A DNA stretch of 64,000 nt from Brienomyrus brachyistius. Taxonomy: Eukaryota > Chordata > Actinopteri > Osteoglossiformes > Mormyridae. Below, one piece after another: positions 36,436 to 45,747 of this stretch. The notes under the pieces are model-generated. The model was not told the origin of the DNA and did no database searches. It saw only the letters and a program-made list of their open reading frames with translations. The DNA lies in the NCBI RefSeq assembly GCF_023856365.1, contig NC_064554.1, positions 4,207,001-4,271,000 on the forward strand. The letters run 5' to 3'. The position numbers were made by a program, and so were the translations under genes. The number at the start of each line of letters is the position of its first letter. Position 1 is the first letter of the stretch.

Positions 36436-39400
36436 TCCTCTCAATCCCGCACCACATACACACACACACACACACACTGCTCCTCTCAATCCCGCACCAC
36501 ACACACACACCGCTCCTCTCAATCCCGTATCACACACACACACACACCGCTCCTCTCAATCCCGCACCACACACACACACACACCGCTCCTCTCAATCCC
36601 GCAACACACACACAGACGCCGCTCCTCTCAATCCCGCAACACACACACACGCCGCTCCTCTCAATCCCGCAACACACACACACACGCCGCTCCTCTCAAT
36701 CCCGCAACACACACACACGCCGCTCCTCTCAATCCCGCAACACACACACACGCCGCTCCTCTCAATCCCGCAACACACACACACACCGCTCCTCTCAATC
36801 CCGCAACACACACACACACACCGCTCCTCTTAATCCCGCAACACACACACACATGCTGCTCCTCTCAATCCCGTATCACACACACACACACCGCTCCTCT
36901 CAATCCCGCAACACACACACACACCGCTCCTCTCAATCCCATATCACACACACACACACCGCTCCTCTCAATCCCGCAACACACACACGCCGCTCCTCTC
37001 AATCCCGCACCACACACACACACACGCCGCTTCTCTCAATCCCGCACCACACACACACACGCCGCTCCTCTCAATCCCGCACCACACACACACACCGCTC
37101 CTCTCAATCCCGCAACACACACACACACGCCGCTCCTCTCAATCCCGCAACACACACACACACCGCTCCTCTCAATCCCATATCACACACACACACGCCG
37201 CTCCTCTCAATCCCGCAACACACACACACGCCGCTCCTCTCAATCCCGCAACACACACACACGCCGCTCCTCTCAATCCCGCACCACACACACACGCCGC
37301 TCCTCTCAATCCCGCACCACACACACACGCCGCTCCTCTCAATCCCGCACCACACACACACGCCGCTCCTCTCAATCCCGCACCACACACACACGCCGCT
37401 CCTCTCAATCCCGCACCACACACACACACACACGCCGCTCCTCTCAATCCCGCAACACACACACACGCCGCTCCTCTCAATCCCGCAACACACACACACG
37501 CCGCTCCTCTCAATCCCGCACCACACACACGCCGCTCCTCTCAATCCCGCACCACACACACACACACACGCCGCTCCTCTCAATCCCGCAACACACACAC
37601 ACGCCGCTCCTCTCAATCCCGCAACACACACACACGCCGCTCCTCTCAATCCCGCACCACACACACGCCGCTCCTCTCAATCCCGCACCACACACACACA
37701 CACGCCGCTCCTCTCAATCCCGCACCACACACACGCCGCTCCTCTCAATCCCGCATCACACACACACACACGCTGCTCCTCTCAATCCCGCACCACACAC
37801 ACACACGCCGCTCCTCTCAATCCCGCACCACACACACACACGCCGCTCCTCTCAATCCCGCAACACACACACACGCCGCTCCTCTCAATCCCGCAACACA
37901 CACACACGCCGCTCCTCTCAATCCCGCACCACACACACACACGCCGCTCCTCTCAATCCCGCAACACACACACACATGCTGCTGCTCTCAATCCCATATC
38001 ACACACACACACACACCGCTCCTCTCAATCCCATATCACACACACACACCGCTCCTCTCAATCCCGCAACACACACACACACACCGCTCCTCTCAATCCC
38101 GCACCCCACACACACACACCGCTCCTCTCAATCCCGCACCACACACACACACACGCCGCTCCTCTCAATCCCGCAACACACACACACACGCCGCTCCTCT
38201 CAATCCCGCAACACACACACACACGCCGCTCCTCTCAATCCCGCAACACACACACACACGCCGCTCCTCTCAATCCCGCAACACACACACACGCCGCTCC
38301 TCTCAATCCCGCACCACACACACACACACGCCACTCCTCTCAATCCCGCACCACACACACACACACGCCGCTCCTCTCAATCCCGCACCACACACACACA
38401 CACGCCGCTCCTCTCAATCCCGCACCACACACACACACGCCGCTCCTCTCAATCCCGCACCACACACACACCGCTCCTCTCAATCCCGCAACACACACAC
38501 ACACTGCTCCTCTCAATCCCGCACCACACACACACACACGCCGCTCCTCTCAATCCATTCCTCCTACCTTCTTTTTGGTTCCAGGGCTGCTCTCTTCGCT
38601 ATGATTGGAGCTGGAGGTGGGGCTGCCGGGAGGAGAGGGTATGTATTGGGCCATGTAGATGCTGTAATCCAGCAATGCCTTCTGCTTCAGTCCACCCGTC
38701 AGCTCCTTCTGCACAGGCTGCAAGACCAGAACCTCATCGAGGCTGCTGCGGCTGCTGGTGCGGCTGTGAGACAGCACCACAGGCTGGCTGGTGCTGTGAT
38801 TGTGGGCAGGCTGGGCAGCTGGAGGGAGGAGCCAGAGAAGACAGATACATGAATACTCCCTAGAATCCATTGATTCAGGAACCACAAAGTGATCACTGAC
38901 TGCACATCATGATAGATGTTGTTTGTCTCCTGCTCCAATATTGCTTACATTTGTACCTGAGCATTTATTGGAAGCTCAGGGTAGCTGCACTTACACCTAG
39001 TTGACTCCTTGACAGCATGACAGCATGTTTGTAATGTGCTATTTGCCTCACTTGTATGGTTCTTTGGACAAAAGTGTCTGCTAAATACAGATAATGTTTT
39101 CCCTTAAAGTGTTTTCTGGTGCCAGGACAAATTCCCACTCCCCAACCTAAGTTTGTATGACTTCACCAGCTTCACCAGATCTGTATCAGTAGGCTGCACT
39201 TTGATGTGCCACTTCTAAGTTACACCGCTTCAGTTTTGGTGTGATCTGGCCCACAATGAAATAGGTCCCAGATCATCACCTATACAATGAAGTTTGAAAA
39301 ACACTCATCAAATATTTTAGTATTTATGTTACAGAGTACACAAGATCAAGTGTCTTCTAAAGCCATCTTTTCCTTCCTTTGCTGTCAGTTTTGGTGTAAT

Positions 39401-42254
39401 TTGTCAGTATTAAATTAGGTGAATGTAATATTTTTGTGAAGTGCGAATATTATTCATCATATACTGTTTGAGTTATCATGTTCATAGGATAAGTTGTCAT
39501 CAGTAGTCACTATTCCCTTTGCCGCCAGCAAGCGGCACTGCTTTAATTTTGGGGCGATTCATCACCAAATTTCAGCATTTCCAGATCTTCACCCACATAA
39601 TGTGGCTTCAGTCTGAAAAAGATCCATCAAATACTTTTTGAGCTAATGAGAAAGTGTTTGCGGCGGAAGCAGCGCGGTTCCAAAATCACCAGGAGGATAC
39701 AATATCCCTTAAATGGTTACTCTTCCATATTACACCGTAACACAAGTCAAGGACTTAAGTTCTTCCATAAAGATTTTGTATAGTAACTTACTGCTCTTAT
39801 GCATGGAAAGACCCGCCAGCTTCTTGGCTTCCGTTTTGAGGTGAGATGCCAACAAGATCCTACGGAACCACTCCTCCTTCTCTCTGCCCGTCCTGCCGAA
39901 AAGGTACAAGATGTTCTCTCCAGTGCTCCTGTCAGCGTCCGCTGGCCCCAGCTCGTCAACCTGAGCCTTAGACATCAAGCCATCCTGCCTGGCGAGCTCC
40001 ACACAGATGGGGTACTTCTTGTTCCATACCCGCTTCCTGGCCAAATTCTGTGGCATCAGGTATATCTGAGGAGCACAAATGCAGCAGGAATATTCCATTT
40101 CAGTGTGTTCACTCACCCTAAGCTCTTAGCCAGAGCGATTTACATGGTGTTCAGCAAAATGTGGTAGAAAGCTTCACTATTATGATTAAAGGCGCATTCA
40201 AACTGAAGGTTATAAGTAACTAGGGGAGCTTTGGTAAGCAAAGAAAAACGCTTACAGTTTCTGCCGATAAAACCTGTTAAATATCGCCTACATCTCAGCA
40301 TCCTGGGGGGGTGTTTCTGGCAGACCGAGGATATGCTGAAGAGATTTGTCTTAGCTGGTCTGGGTATGCCTCAGTGTCCCCCCTCCCGGAGGAGTAGGAG
40401 AGGGAGGTCTGGGCATCTCTAATCAAACTGCTGCCCCGAGACCTGACCCTGGATAAGTGGTGGAAAATGAATGGATGGAGAGATTTCAGCCCCAGTGAGC
40501 AGCACAGGCAGTGACAGCCTCACCTTGCTATCGGTCAGGTCATAAATTTTCTGGCTGATGTAGGTGACGTCAGGCTTGGGCTCATTGAATGTGGCTCTCC
40601 GGGCGACGTTGCGGTTGGGCTTGGACAGGCGAAGCGTGCAGCCCTCAAGGCGCACAAACACCGAGTGCGTTAAGGTGGCGTGGTAGGTCTCAGGGTCGTA
40701 GTTGTGGATCTCGTTCATCCAGCCCTTGATGAGGACAGCCACCATATCAAAAGGTTAGCATGAAAGCACTCTATCATTGGCCATCAAAACTAACATCCCC
40801 AATGTCCTCACCAACATTTTCCAAACCAATCATATCAATACCATAAAAAAACATCATCCTCATCCATGACAACATCTTGACCTAAAATATCCTTAACGAC
40901 ACTTTCAAAGTCCATAGCCCACCTTGAAGATGCCTGGCTCCTGGATATCTAGGGGAGCCGTCTTCCACAGGCCCTCGTTCCGCCTTTGGCCTCGAGAATG
41001 ACCGGGGGCGGCCAGCCAGACCATGAACGTCGCCAGAATGAAGCCAGCGGCCACGCCCAACAGGACTCCCCCAAAATATGGCGGCAGGGGCAAGACTAGG
41101 CATCCATAGACCAGCATGGCAAGACCAAGTAGCGGCCTGTGGGGGACTCGAGACACCGTTTCCTCTCCTTCCTCCTCAATGTGGTCCTTCTCCTCCCATT
41201 TTTCCTTCCTCTTGTTATAAAGGAGGCTGCGGTCTGTCCCCTGGGCTGCATTCTTGCACCGCTCCCTGTCCAACTCGGCATCAACCCCAGCATTCATCTC
41301 TGTATCATGGCTGTAAAGCTGTCGGAGTTCCTGAAACTGCTGTCGGGCCAGGGCGGACATGGAGCAGCTGTCCAGAACCAGTGCCAGTTTCCCCTGGGTA
41401 TCCATGGTATCCTGGTCCTTCTGGATGTAGTTGGTCTCCATATGGCCGTTGAAGCTGAGCTCCTGTATGCTGGAGGACAGAGACCTTGGCCTGCTGGAGA
41501 TGTTCACGGTGCGGCCTTCGTCCACCCTAAACCTGTTGAACAGCTGGAGGGGCTCACATGTGACCTCTGACAGCCACCGTCGAGAATCGTCAAGGCACAT
41601 CTCTACCTCTTGTGAGGAGGGCAGCGGGGAACAGGGGGCGGTTCTAGAGTCAGTGTTGGTTTGGTTCGAGGTCGAAGGTTCTGGCTCTTCCTCGGATGTG
41701 TCCATAGAAAGGGATTTTACCAGAGACTTCACCAACTGCCGGTGGAGTTTGGTAGGCGGTGTGGCTTCTGTCTCTGTGGACAGTGACCGTACTAGACTCA
41801 GGAAGGGTTTGGAAGAAATGGTGGCTGACCTGGAGGAGGAGGGACCTGACAAGGGGGGGTTGTGATCGGTGGAGGAGCTGGGAGCTGCAGAGGTGGAAGA
41901 GGCGGAGATGGATGGGTTGGGGCTGCTGACAGGCATTGATGAGAGCTGAGGACCTTGTACATGTGATATGGCTCCACCAGAAGCTGGGGTCACTTCCATA
42001 GCTAGCAGGTCAACACCTTCAAACAGCAGCTCATCGCTGGATTCCACCGGTTGGACTCTGCGCCGATCTTGTTCCGGTTTGCGGGAGGAAAAAGACAGTG
42101 AAGCCGGGTTGTACAGCTCCTCTTCCTCCTCACCATCCTCTGCGGCAACGGCTGAAAAATGGATGGTGATCATGTCCCGGGACTGCGAGCGCTGGACCTG
42201 CAGCCTGCGCGTAGGCCCCGCCCCTTCGGCGCGACCGCGACTGCGGCTGGTCAT
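26441..42254 (-). CDS. tex2: Testis-expressed protein 2 (SMP-domain ER lipid-transfer protein), 11 coding exons
   Basis: Spliced CDS for TEX2, an integral ER protein with a PH-like region and an SMP lipid-binding domain, known to act at ER contact sites. Exons in transcript order: 40923-42254, 40524-40724, 39792-40065, 38568-38818, 31855-31998, 31599-31698, 30407-30533, 28650-28772, 27790-27999, 27345-27465, 26441-26599. They join in frame to 3042 bases (1013 aa; human is somewhat longer, mainly in the N-terminal disordered part). Residues 1-370 are Ser-rich and low in complexity but keep QRSQSRD and SLVRSLSTE blocks. Residues about 375-417 form a double hydrophobic hairpin. The PH-like region is about 445-600 and the SMP domain about 690-985. 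The start ATG has a GCCGCC Kozak context. Intron 4 is almost wholly minisatellite. Confidence 0.94.
27345..27465 (-). CDS. tex2: tex2 coding exon 10: SMP domain
   Basis: 121 bases coding YGFRTPPHLVLKARPKLGER through KKLDQEFQ. It is near identical to human. The acceptor is GGCTGTAG and the donor GTGCGG. Confidence 0.94.
27675..27825. repeat. Tandem copies of tex2 exon 9 end plus 5' splice site
   Basis: The motif CCAAATTCTGTCTGTAGGGG with GTGGAGGAATGTTGGGGGAA recurs three to four times. The right-hand copy is the true exon 9 end (donor at 27784-27789); the others lie in intron 9 as diverged copies with their own GTATG/GTACA sites. Confidence 0.8.
27790..27999 (-). CDS. tex2: tex2 coding exon 9: SMP domain
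   Basis: 210 bases coding YVGGHRSSKIVRFVDKIAK through IPPPPTDRI and part of a Trp codon. The donor is GTATGT, phase 2. The 3' end of this exon and its splice site are copied in tandem in the adjoining intron. Confidence 0.94.
28190..28628. mobile_element. Related fold-back element with VNTR, next to tex2 exon 8
   Basis: Three imperfect copies of a roughly 60-base unit (CAGTGGAAAAGCACCAGTTC, GTACGGCTTG, GGTTCCTG) end about 22 bases from the tex2 exon 8 donor. The left end has the mirrored CACTGGTATACAGGAAC. Confidence 0.5.
28650..28772 (-). CDS. tex2: tex2 coding exon 8: acidic loop
   Basis: 123 bases coding PRPRTYCLADSDEESSSAG, an acidic Asp/Glu stretch and SLLPGAEG. It matches human CRPRAFCLADSDEESSSAG. 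The donor is GTGAGA. A fold-back repeat begins about 25 bases downstream. Confidence 0.92.
28842..29045 (-). mobile_element. Old SINE relic in tex2 intron 7
   Basis: Reversed, diverged copy: TTTTAACTGCTTATCGTGA tail, AACTGGAGCACCCAGTGAAA and CATGCAAACTCCACAC body. Confidence 0.45.
29647..29782. mobile_element. Fold-back MITE copy in tex2 intron 7
   Basis: Starts CAGTGTCTCCCAGTTCTGTC and ends GGATTGGGAAACACTG. Same family as 24594-24765; the internal AAAACGTGGACC motif is shared. Confidence 0.65.
30407..30533 (-). CDS. tex2: tex2 coding exon 7: SMP domain
   Basis: 127 bases coding LWFDLEISYNGSFLMTLETK through GESGKD. The acceptor is TTTTGCAG and the donor GTGAGA, phase 2. Confidence 0.94.
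30897..31453. mobile_element. 557-bp non-autonomous DNA element with perfect 24-bp TIRs
   Basis: GTGACCCGTGCTGGCAAAAT... at 30897-30920 is the exact reverse complement of 31430-31453. Flanks share ATTT. No transposase frame is seen inside. It lies in tex2 intron 6. The superfamily is not assigned. Confidence 0.75.
31599..31698 (-). CDS. tex2: tex2 coding exon 6: SMP domain
   Basis: 100 bases coding LPYFMNELTLTELDMGISI through PTVDHQ. It is very close to human. The donor is GTAAAG, phase 1. Confidence 0.95.
31855..31998 (-). CDS. tex2: tex2 coding exon 5: start of SMP domain
   Basis: 48 codons: EGEPVAWVNAFLGRALWDFL through QMKLSKIR. It matches human EAWVNALLGRIFWDFL...IQMKLSKIK. The acceptor is CTTTTTCAG and the donor GTGAGG. 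Confidence 0.94.
32304..38557. repeat. 6.25-kb CA-rich minisatellite filling tex2 intron 4
   Basis: A tandem array of units about 28-60 bases long. The core is GCTCCTCTCAATCCCGCA followed by (CA)n of variable length and often CGCC. It takes up about 95% of tex2 intron 4 (31999-38567). The plus strand has no stop in any frame because neither core nor CA tract holds one, so the very long open frames here are not genes. In the tex2 transcript the array is (UG)n plus GAGAGGAGC. Confidence 0.97.
38568..38818 (-). CDS. tex2: tex2 coding exon 4: linker
   Basis: 251 bases coding a Ser-rich linker with KELTGGLKQKALLDYSIYM, then SSPGTKKK. It matches human KELAGSVRQKMLLDYSVYM. The donor GTAGGA is followed about 11 bases later by the first unit of the CA minisatellite. 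Confidence 0.9.
38940..39110 (+). mobile_element. SINE tail relic in tex2 intron 3
   Basis: TTTGGACAAAAGTGTCTGCT then AAATACAG near 39064 is the widespread fish SINE/LINE 3' tail. The body upstream is too diverged to define. Confidence 0.35.
39792..40065 (-). CDS. tex2: tex2 coding exon 3: PH-like region
   Basis: 274 bases coding IYLMPQNLARKRVWNKKYPI through KLAGLSMHKS. ILYLFGRTGREKEEWFRR is the hallmark segment. The Asp/Glu linker is shorter than in human. The donor is GTAAGT, phase 1. Confidence 0.95.
40290..40477 (+). mobile_element. LINE 3'-end fragment in tex2 intron 2
   Basis: GAGGATATGCTGAAGAGATT, GGTCTGGGCATCTCT and CTGGATAAGTGGTGGAAAAT then GGATGG. It looks like the 3' end of a non-LTR element common in fish. 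Family not assigned. Confidence 0.5.
40524..40724 (-). CDS. tex2: tex2 coding exon 2: PH-like region
   Basis: 67 codons: GWMNEIHNYDPETYHATLTH through YISQKIYDLTDSK. It is near identical to human TEX2. The donor is GTGAGG, phase 0. Confidence 0.95.
40923..42254 (-). CDS. tex2: tex2 coding exon 1
   Basis: 444 codons. It begins MTSRSRGRAEG, then VQRSQSRDMITIHFSA (shared with human TEX2), an acidic run, Ser/Pro/Thr-rich sequence, KPFLSLVRSLSTE and LVKSLSMDTS repeats. It ends with two hydrophobic segments (about 375-391 and 394-415) and LDIQEPGIFK. The donor is GTGGGC, phase 0. Confidence 0.94.
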
Positions 42255-42280
42255 GGCGGCTCCAGCTGAGGGCTCCTAGC
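42255..42280 (-). other. tex2: tex2 5'UTR part of exon with poly-C acceptor
   Basis: A 26-base 5'UTR segment lies between acceptor ACAG (42281-42284) and the ATG. The upstream polypyrimidine tract is 16 consecutive C (42285-42300). The first non-coding exon was not identified; it must lie further right, possibly near 49.15 kb where a GTAAGC donor follows a short open segment. Confidence 0.7.
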
Positions 42281-42483
42281 CTGTGGGGGGGGGGGGGGGG
42301 TAAGGACAGCAGATGCACACAGACGGAAAACCACAGAGGAGTAGCCACCACCCACTGGACACCTTCATTTTACAGAGTTCGATGTGTCCCTGAGTCAACA
42401 AGGGAGGGGTTTTCGTGTCACATCTTTAACCAATAGCAGTCTCCATTGTATGACATCACCACATTGGGCCATTTGTTTCTCAT

Positions 42484-42730
42484 TTTCAAACACCTGGCCT
42501 GGCCTGGGGGGGCCGTGTGGCTCAGCAGATTAAGCCTCTGTGCCTGCGATCGGAAGCTTGTTGGTTCAAGTCTTTTTATTATTAATTCTGTAGTTATCAT
42601 CATCATCATCATGAACTAAAGACGCACCCTGGCACTGTCCCTTACGGCCTTTGCAGTGAGCATGTTGTTGTGTTTTGTCTGTTTGTCTACGACGTGTCTC
42701 TGAACAAAAGTCATACACAATAAAACAGGT
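42484..42730 (+). mobile_element. Second tRNA-derived SINE family copy
   Basis: The head GGCCGTGTGGCTCAGCAGAT and GGTTCAAGTC resembles a tRNA. The tail CTCTGAACAAAAGTCATACA is of the common fish SINE type. Upstream of the tex2 coding start. Confidence 0.55.
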
Positions 42731-43839
42731 ACTTTAGAAATCTGTGCCTGTGGTTTTAATTAATGTGTCATATAATAAAGACTCAGATTGGTTAAAAAAG
42801 TCAAACGTGCAAATGCAGTGAAGCTCGGCAAAATCAGGACGTGCACCACCCTTTGGGTCAAAGGGCCCCGTGGGGTCTGTTTAATAAGCACACGGACCCA
42901 AGAAACAAGCAGAGACAAAGCAAAATGTGGCTTTGCACTCTACCCTGCACTGACTGGAAGACTAGCTAAATAAGCAGCTGACAATGTGTTACAGAGGGCA
43001 GAATTCCCAGATGTAAAGAATTCTATAAATACTAAGAGCCTTTGCTTGGAGGGAGGCATATACAAACAAAACATGCTGAAATATAAAGGCGAGTGAACAA
43101 ACAGCATACAGACAGCAGAAACTCCCACAAGGCCATGCACACTTTGCTCTATCTCCCCGAGGGTGTGGCATTAGCCAATAGGAGGGAATTTAAGGACTCT
43201 TCTATTTTAACAATCAGGTAAACAGCCTGTTCTCCTTGGGGAAGTGCACAGATATACGAACAACCAACCAAAAATATACACAGATACCCAGAAACTGCAT
43301 TAATGTTCATATAATAGTTCTATTAGTTATCCAGCAAAAAGTAGGAAGCAGTGACCATCTTGGCTATGAAAATTATGTAAATTATATACAACTGTAAAAC
43401 ATGCATTAAAGCAAATACTTTAGCATTAAATACAGATACATATTTCATGGCCTTTCAAAAAAAAATCACTATTTCAATTCTGTGGTATTTACATCTCTGT
43501 CAGGCAAATACGATTTATGTTACTATTAAAGCAAAAACATTAACCTGATCATCTTTTTATGAATGACATTGAAGCAGATTCTCAATCACAATTCACAGCT
43601 GCCTGAAGCTGACCCAAATTTGCAGCACCTGCTTAAAACCTCATCAAGAACCAGCAATGCCGTTGCCATGCCAACGGATTTCCACCCCCCTGACCTCCAT
43701 TCCAGAAAAACTCACCTACACCTACACCCCTCTCCTTTCCAGAACAAATTTGATTTTGTTGCTATGGTAATCTCATCCTTGGGAAAAGAGACTGCAGCAA
43801 GCAGAAGGATGCAGAGTGTTAGGAGTAACCTAATTAAGG
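42731..43839. other. tex2 upstream or 5' intron, nothing recognised
   Basis: No repeat family or exon recognised. As tex2 has a 5'UTR acceptor at 42281, this is probably intron. Confidence 0.45.
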
Positions 43840-44297
43840 CGTGTGTGTGTGTGTGTGTGTGTGTGTCTGTATGTCTGTGTGTGTGTGTGTCTGTATGTAT
43901 GTGTGTGTGTGTGTGTCTGTATGTCTGTGTGTGTGTCTGTATGTCTCTGTGTGTGTGTGTGTGTCTGTATGTGTGTCTGTGTGTCTGTGTGTGTGTCTGT
44001 ATGTATGTGTGTGTGTGTGTCTGTATGTCTGTGTGTGTGTCTGTATGTATGTGTGTGTGTGTGTCTGTATGTCTGTGTGTCTGTATGTCTGTATGTGTGT
44101 GTATGTGTGTGTGTCTGTATGTCTGTGTGTGTGTGTGTGTCTGTATGTCTGTGTGTGTGTCTGTATGTCTGTGTGTGTGTGTGTGTGTGTGTGTCTGTAT
44201 GTCTGTGTGTGTGTCTGTATGTCTGTGTGTGTGTGTGTGTGTGTCTGTATGTCTGTATGTGTGTCTGTGTGTCTGTGTGTGTGTCTGTATGTATGTC
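43840..44297. repeat. TG-rich microsatellite with TGTCTGTA insertions
   Basis: About 460 bases of (TG)n broken regularly by CTGTATGTC and TATG. Low-complexity Cys/Val frames here are not coding. Confidence 0.95.
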
Positions 44298-44435
44298 CAG
44301 AGACTCACCTTGTGCTGAAGCAGCTTTTGAGAAGTGAAGCTCTACCCACTGGACCAGGCACCCACCATGTTCAGTCAAGCTGTAGACGAAAATCAACAAG
44401 CAGCACAAGGCGCTGAAGATGTTCCATCACAAAGG

Positions 44436-44855
44436 TCTGCCTGCCCTGCCCTGCCCTGCCTGCCTGCACTGCCTGCACTGCCTGCCCTGCCTGCCTGCCC
44501 TGCCCTGCCTGCCTGCACTGCCTGCCCTGCCTGCCTGCCTGCACTGCCTGCCTGCTTGCACTGCTCTGCCTGCCTGCACTGCCTGCACTGCCTGCCCTGC
44601 CTGCCTGCACTGCCTGCCTGCCCTGCTCTGCCTGCCTGCACTGCCTGCCCTGCCTGCCTGCACTGCCTGCCCTGCCTGCCTGCCCTGCCCTGCCTGCCTG
44701 CACTGCCTGCCTGCCCTGCCTGCCTGCCTGCACTGCCTGCCTGCTTGCCCTGCCTGCCTGCCCTGCCCTGCCCTGCCTGCCTGCACTGCCTGCCTGCCTG
44801 CCCTGCCTGCCTGCACTGCCTGCCTGCCTGCCCTGCCTGCCCTGCCTGCCTGCCT
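44436..44855. repeat. TGCC/TGCA minisatellite
   Basis: About 420 bases built of TGCC, TGCCC and TGCA tetra- and pentamers (CTGCCTGCCCTGCCTGCC, CTGCACTGCC). It lies 130 bases after the TG block. Ala/Cys/Leu/Pro frames here are not coding. Confidence 0.95.
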
Positions 44856-45374
44856 CACAGCTACACACCAAGAGGTTAATAAAAATGCAAGGAGTCTGCA
44901 TGTCGTACATCTCCCCCAAAAGCAAATCTGAGGAGCAAACAATGACGATCCATAAAGGTTATTCAAATTTGATCTTAAACGCAATGCAAATATATATGTA
45001 ATTTAATGCAAAACAGAGCTGCAGATCTGATTGTAAAAAACAGTGCATTAAATATGCTGCATTAAATAGCCTTAAATACACTAAGGATGGGTCTTGTGAA
45101 TGTAGCTGACAGACTAGTTCTAAAAAAGAAAAAGATGCAGTAAGCACTGCACTGGCGCCAGGGACTGAGAAGCCTGACCCTAATTAACCCTAATCCTCCC
45201 ATCCTGGGGGCCATGACCCGCTCTCCAACCCCCCCCCCATAGGTGACCACAGAAGAGCTCGCACGCTAACATGACTCGGTGCTCTGGACAAGCAGGTACG
45301 CACTGGGTTTCCCTCCACACACTTATGAGGTCACATGATCACACAGTCACTCTCACTGCCCTGCCTCAGAAACA

Positions 45375-45734
45375 TCCATCCATCCATCCATTTTCCAAAC
45401 CGCTTATCCTATTGGGTCGCGGGGGGTCCGGAGCCTATCCCGGAATCAATGGGCACGAGGCAGGGAACAACCCAGGATGGGGGGCCAGCCCATCGCAGGG
45501 CACACTCACACACCATTCACTCACACATGCACACCTATGGGCAATTCAGCAACTCCAATTAGCCTCAGCATGTTTTTGGACTGTGGGGGGAAACCGGAGT
45601 ACCCGGAGGAAACCCCACGACGACACGGGGAGAACATGCAAACTCCGCACACATGTGACCCAGGCGGAGACTCGAACCCGGGTCCCAGAGGTGTGAGGCG
45701 ACAGTGCTAACCACTGCACCACCATGCCGCCCCT
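45375..45734 (-). mobile_element. Full-length tRNA-derived SINE with 13-bp target duplication
   Basis: Same family as 16516-16772 but longer (360 bases), reversed. TGCCTCAGAAACA is repeated at both flanks (45362-45374, 45735-45747). The Pol III head is near 45650-45734 and the (GGAT)n tail at 45375-45395. Confidence 0.85.
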
Positions 45735-45747
45735 TGCCTCAGAAACA

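Noticed and set aside
32304..38557. CRISPR array
   Set aside because: Repeat cores are regular but spacers are only (CA)n; the genome is vertebrate.
32213..38863. Very long His/Thr/Pro-rich open frames on plus (up to 1521 codons) and Cys/Val/Gly-rich ones on minus
   Set aside because: The tandem unit has no stop codon in any plus frame, so open frames arise automatically. Tex2 exons on the other strand bracket the region and there is no start, splice or domain logic.
41078..41865. Plus-strand frames of 124-144 codons
   Set aside because: Antisense shadows of tex2 coding exon 1.
43563..44416. Cys/Val and His/Thr-rich open frames
   Set aside because: Simple (TG)n repeat translated on both strands.
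44334..44984. Cys/Leu/Pro/Ala and Gln/Ala/Gly/Arg-rich frames (about 180 codons)
   Set aside because: TGCC/TGCA minisatellite with no stops; open on both strands at once.
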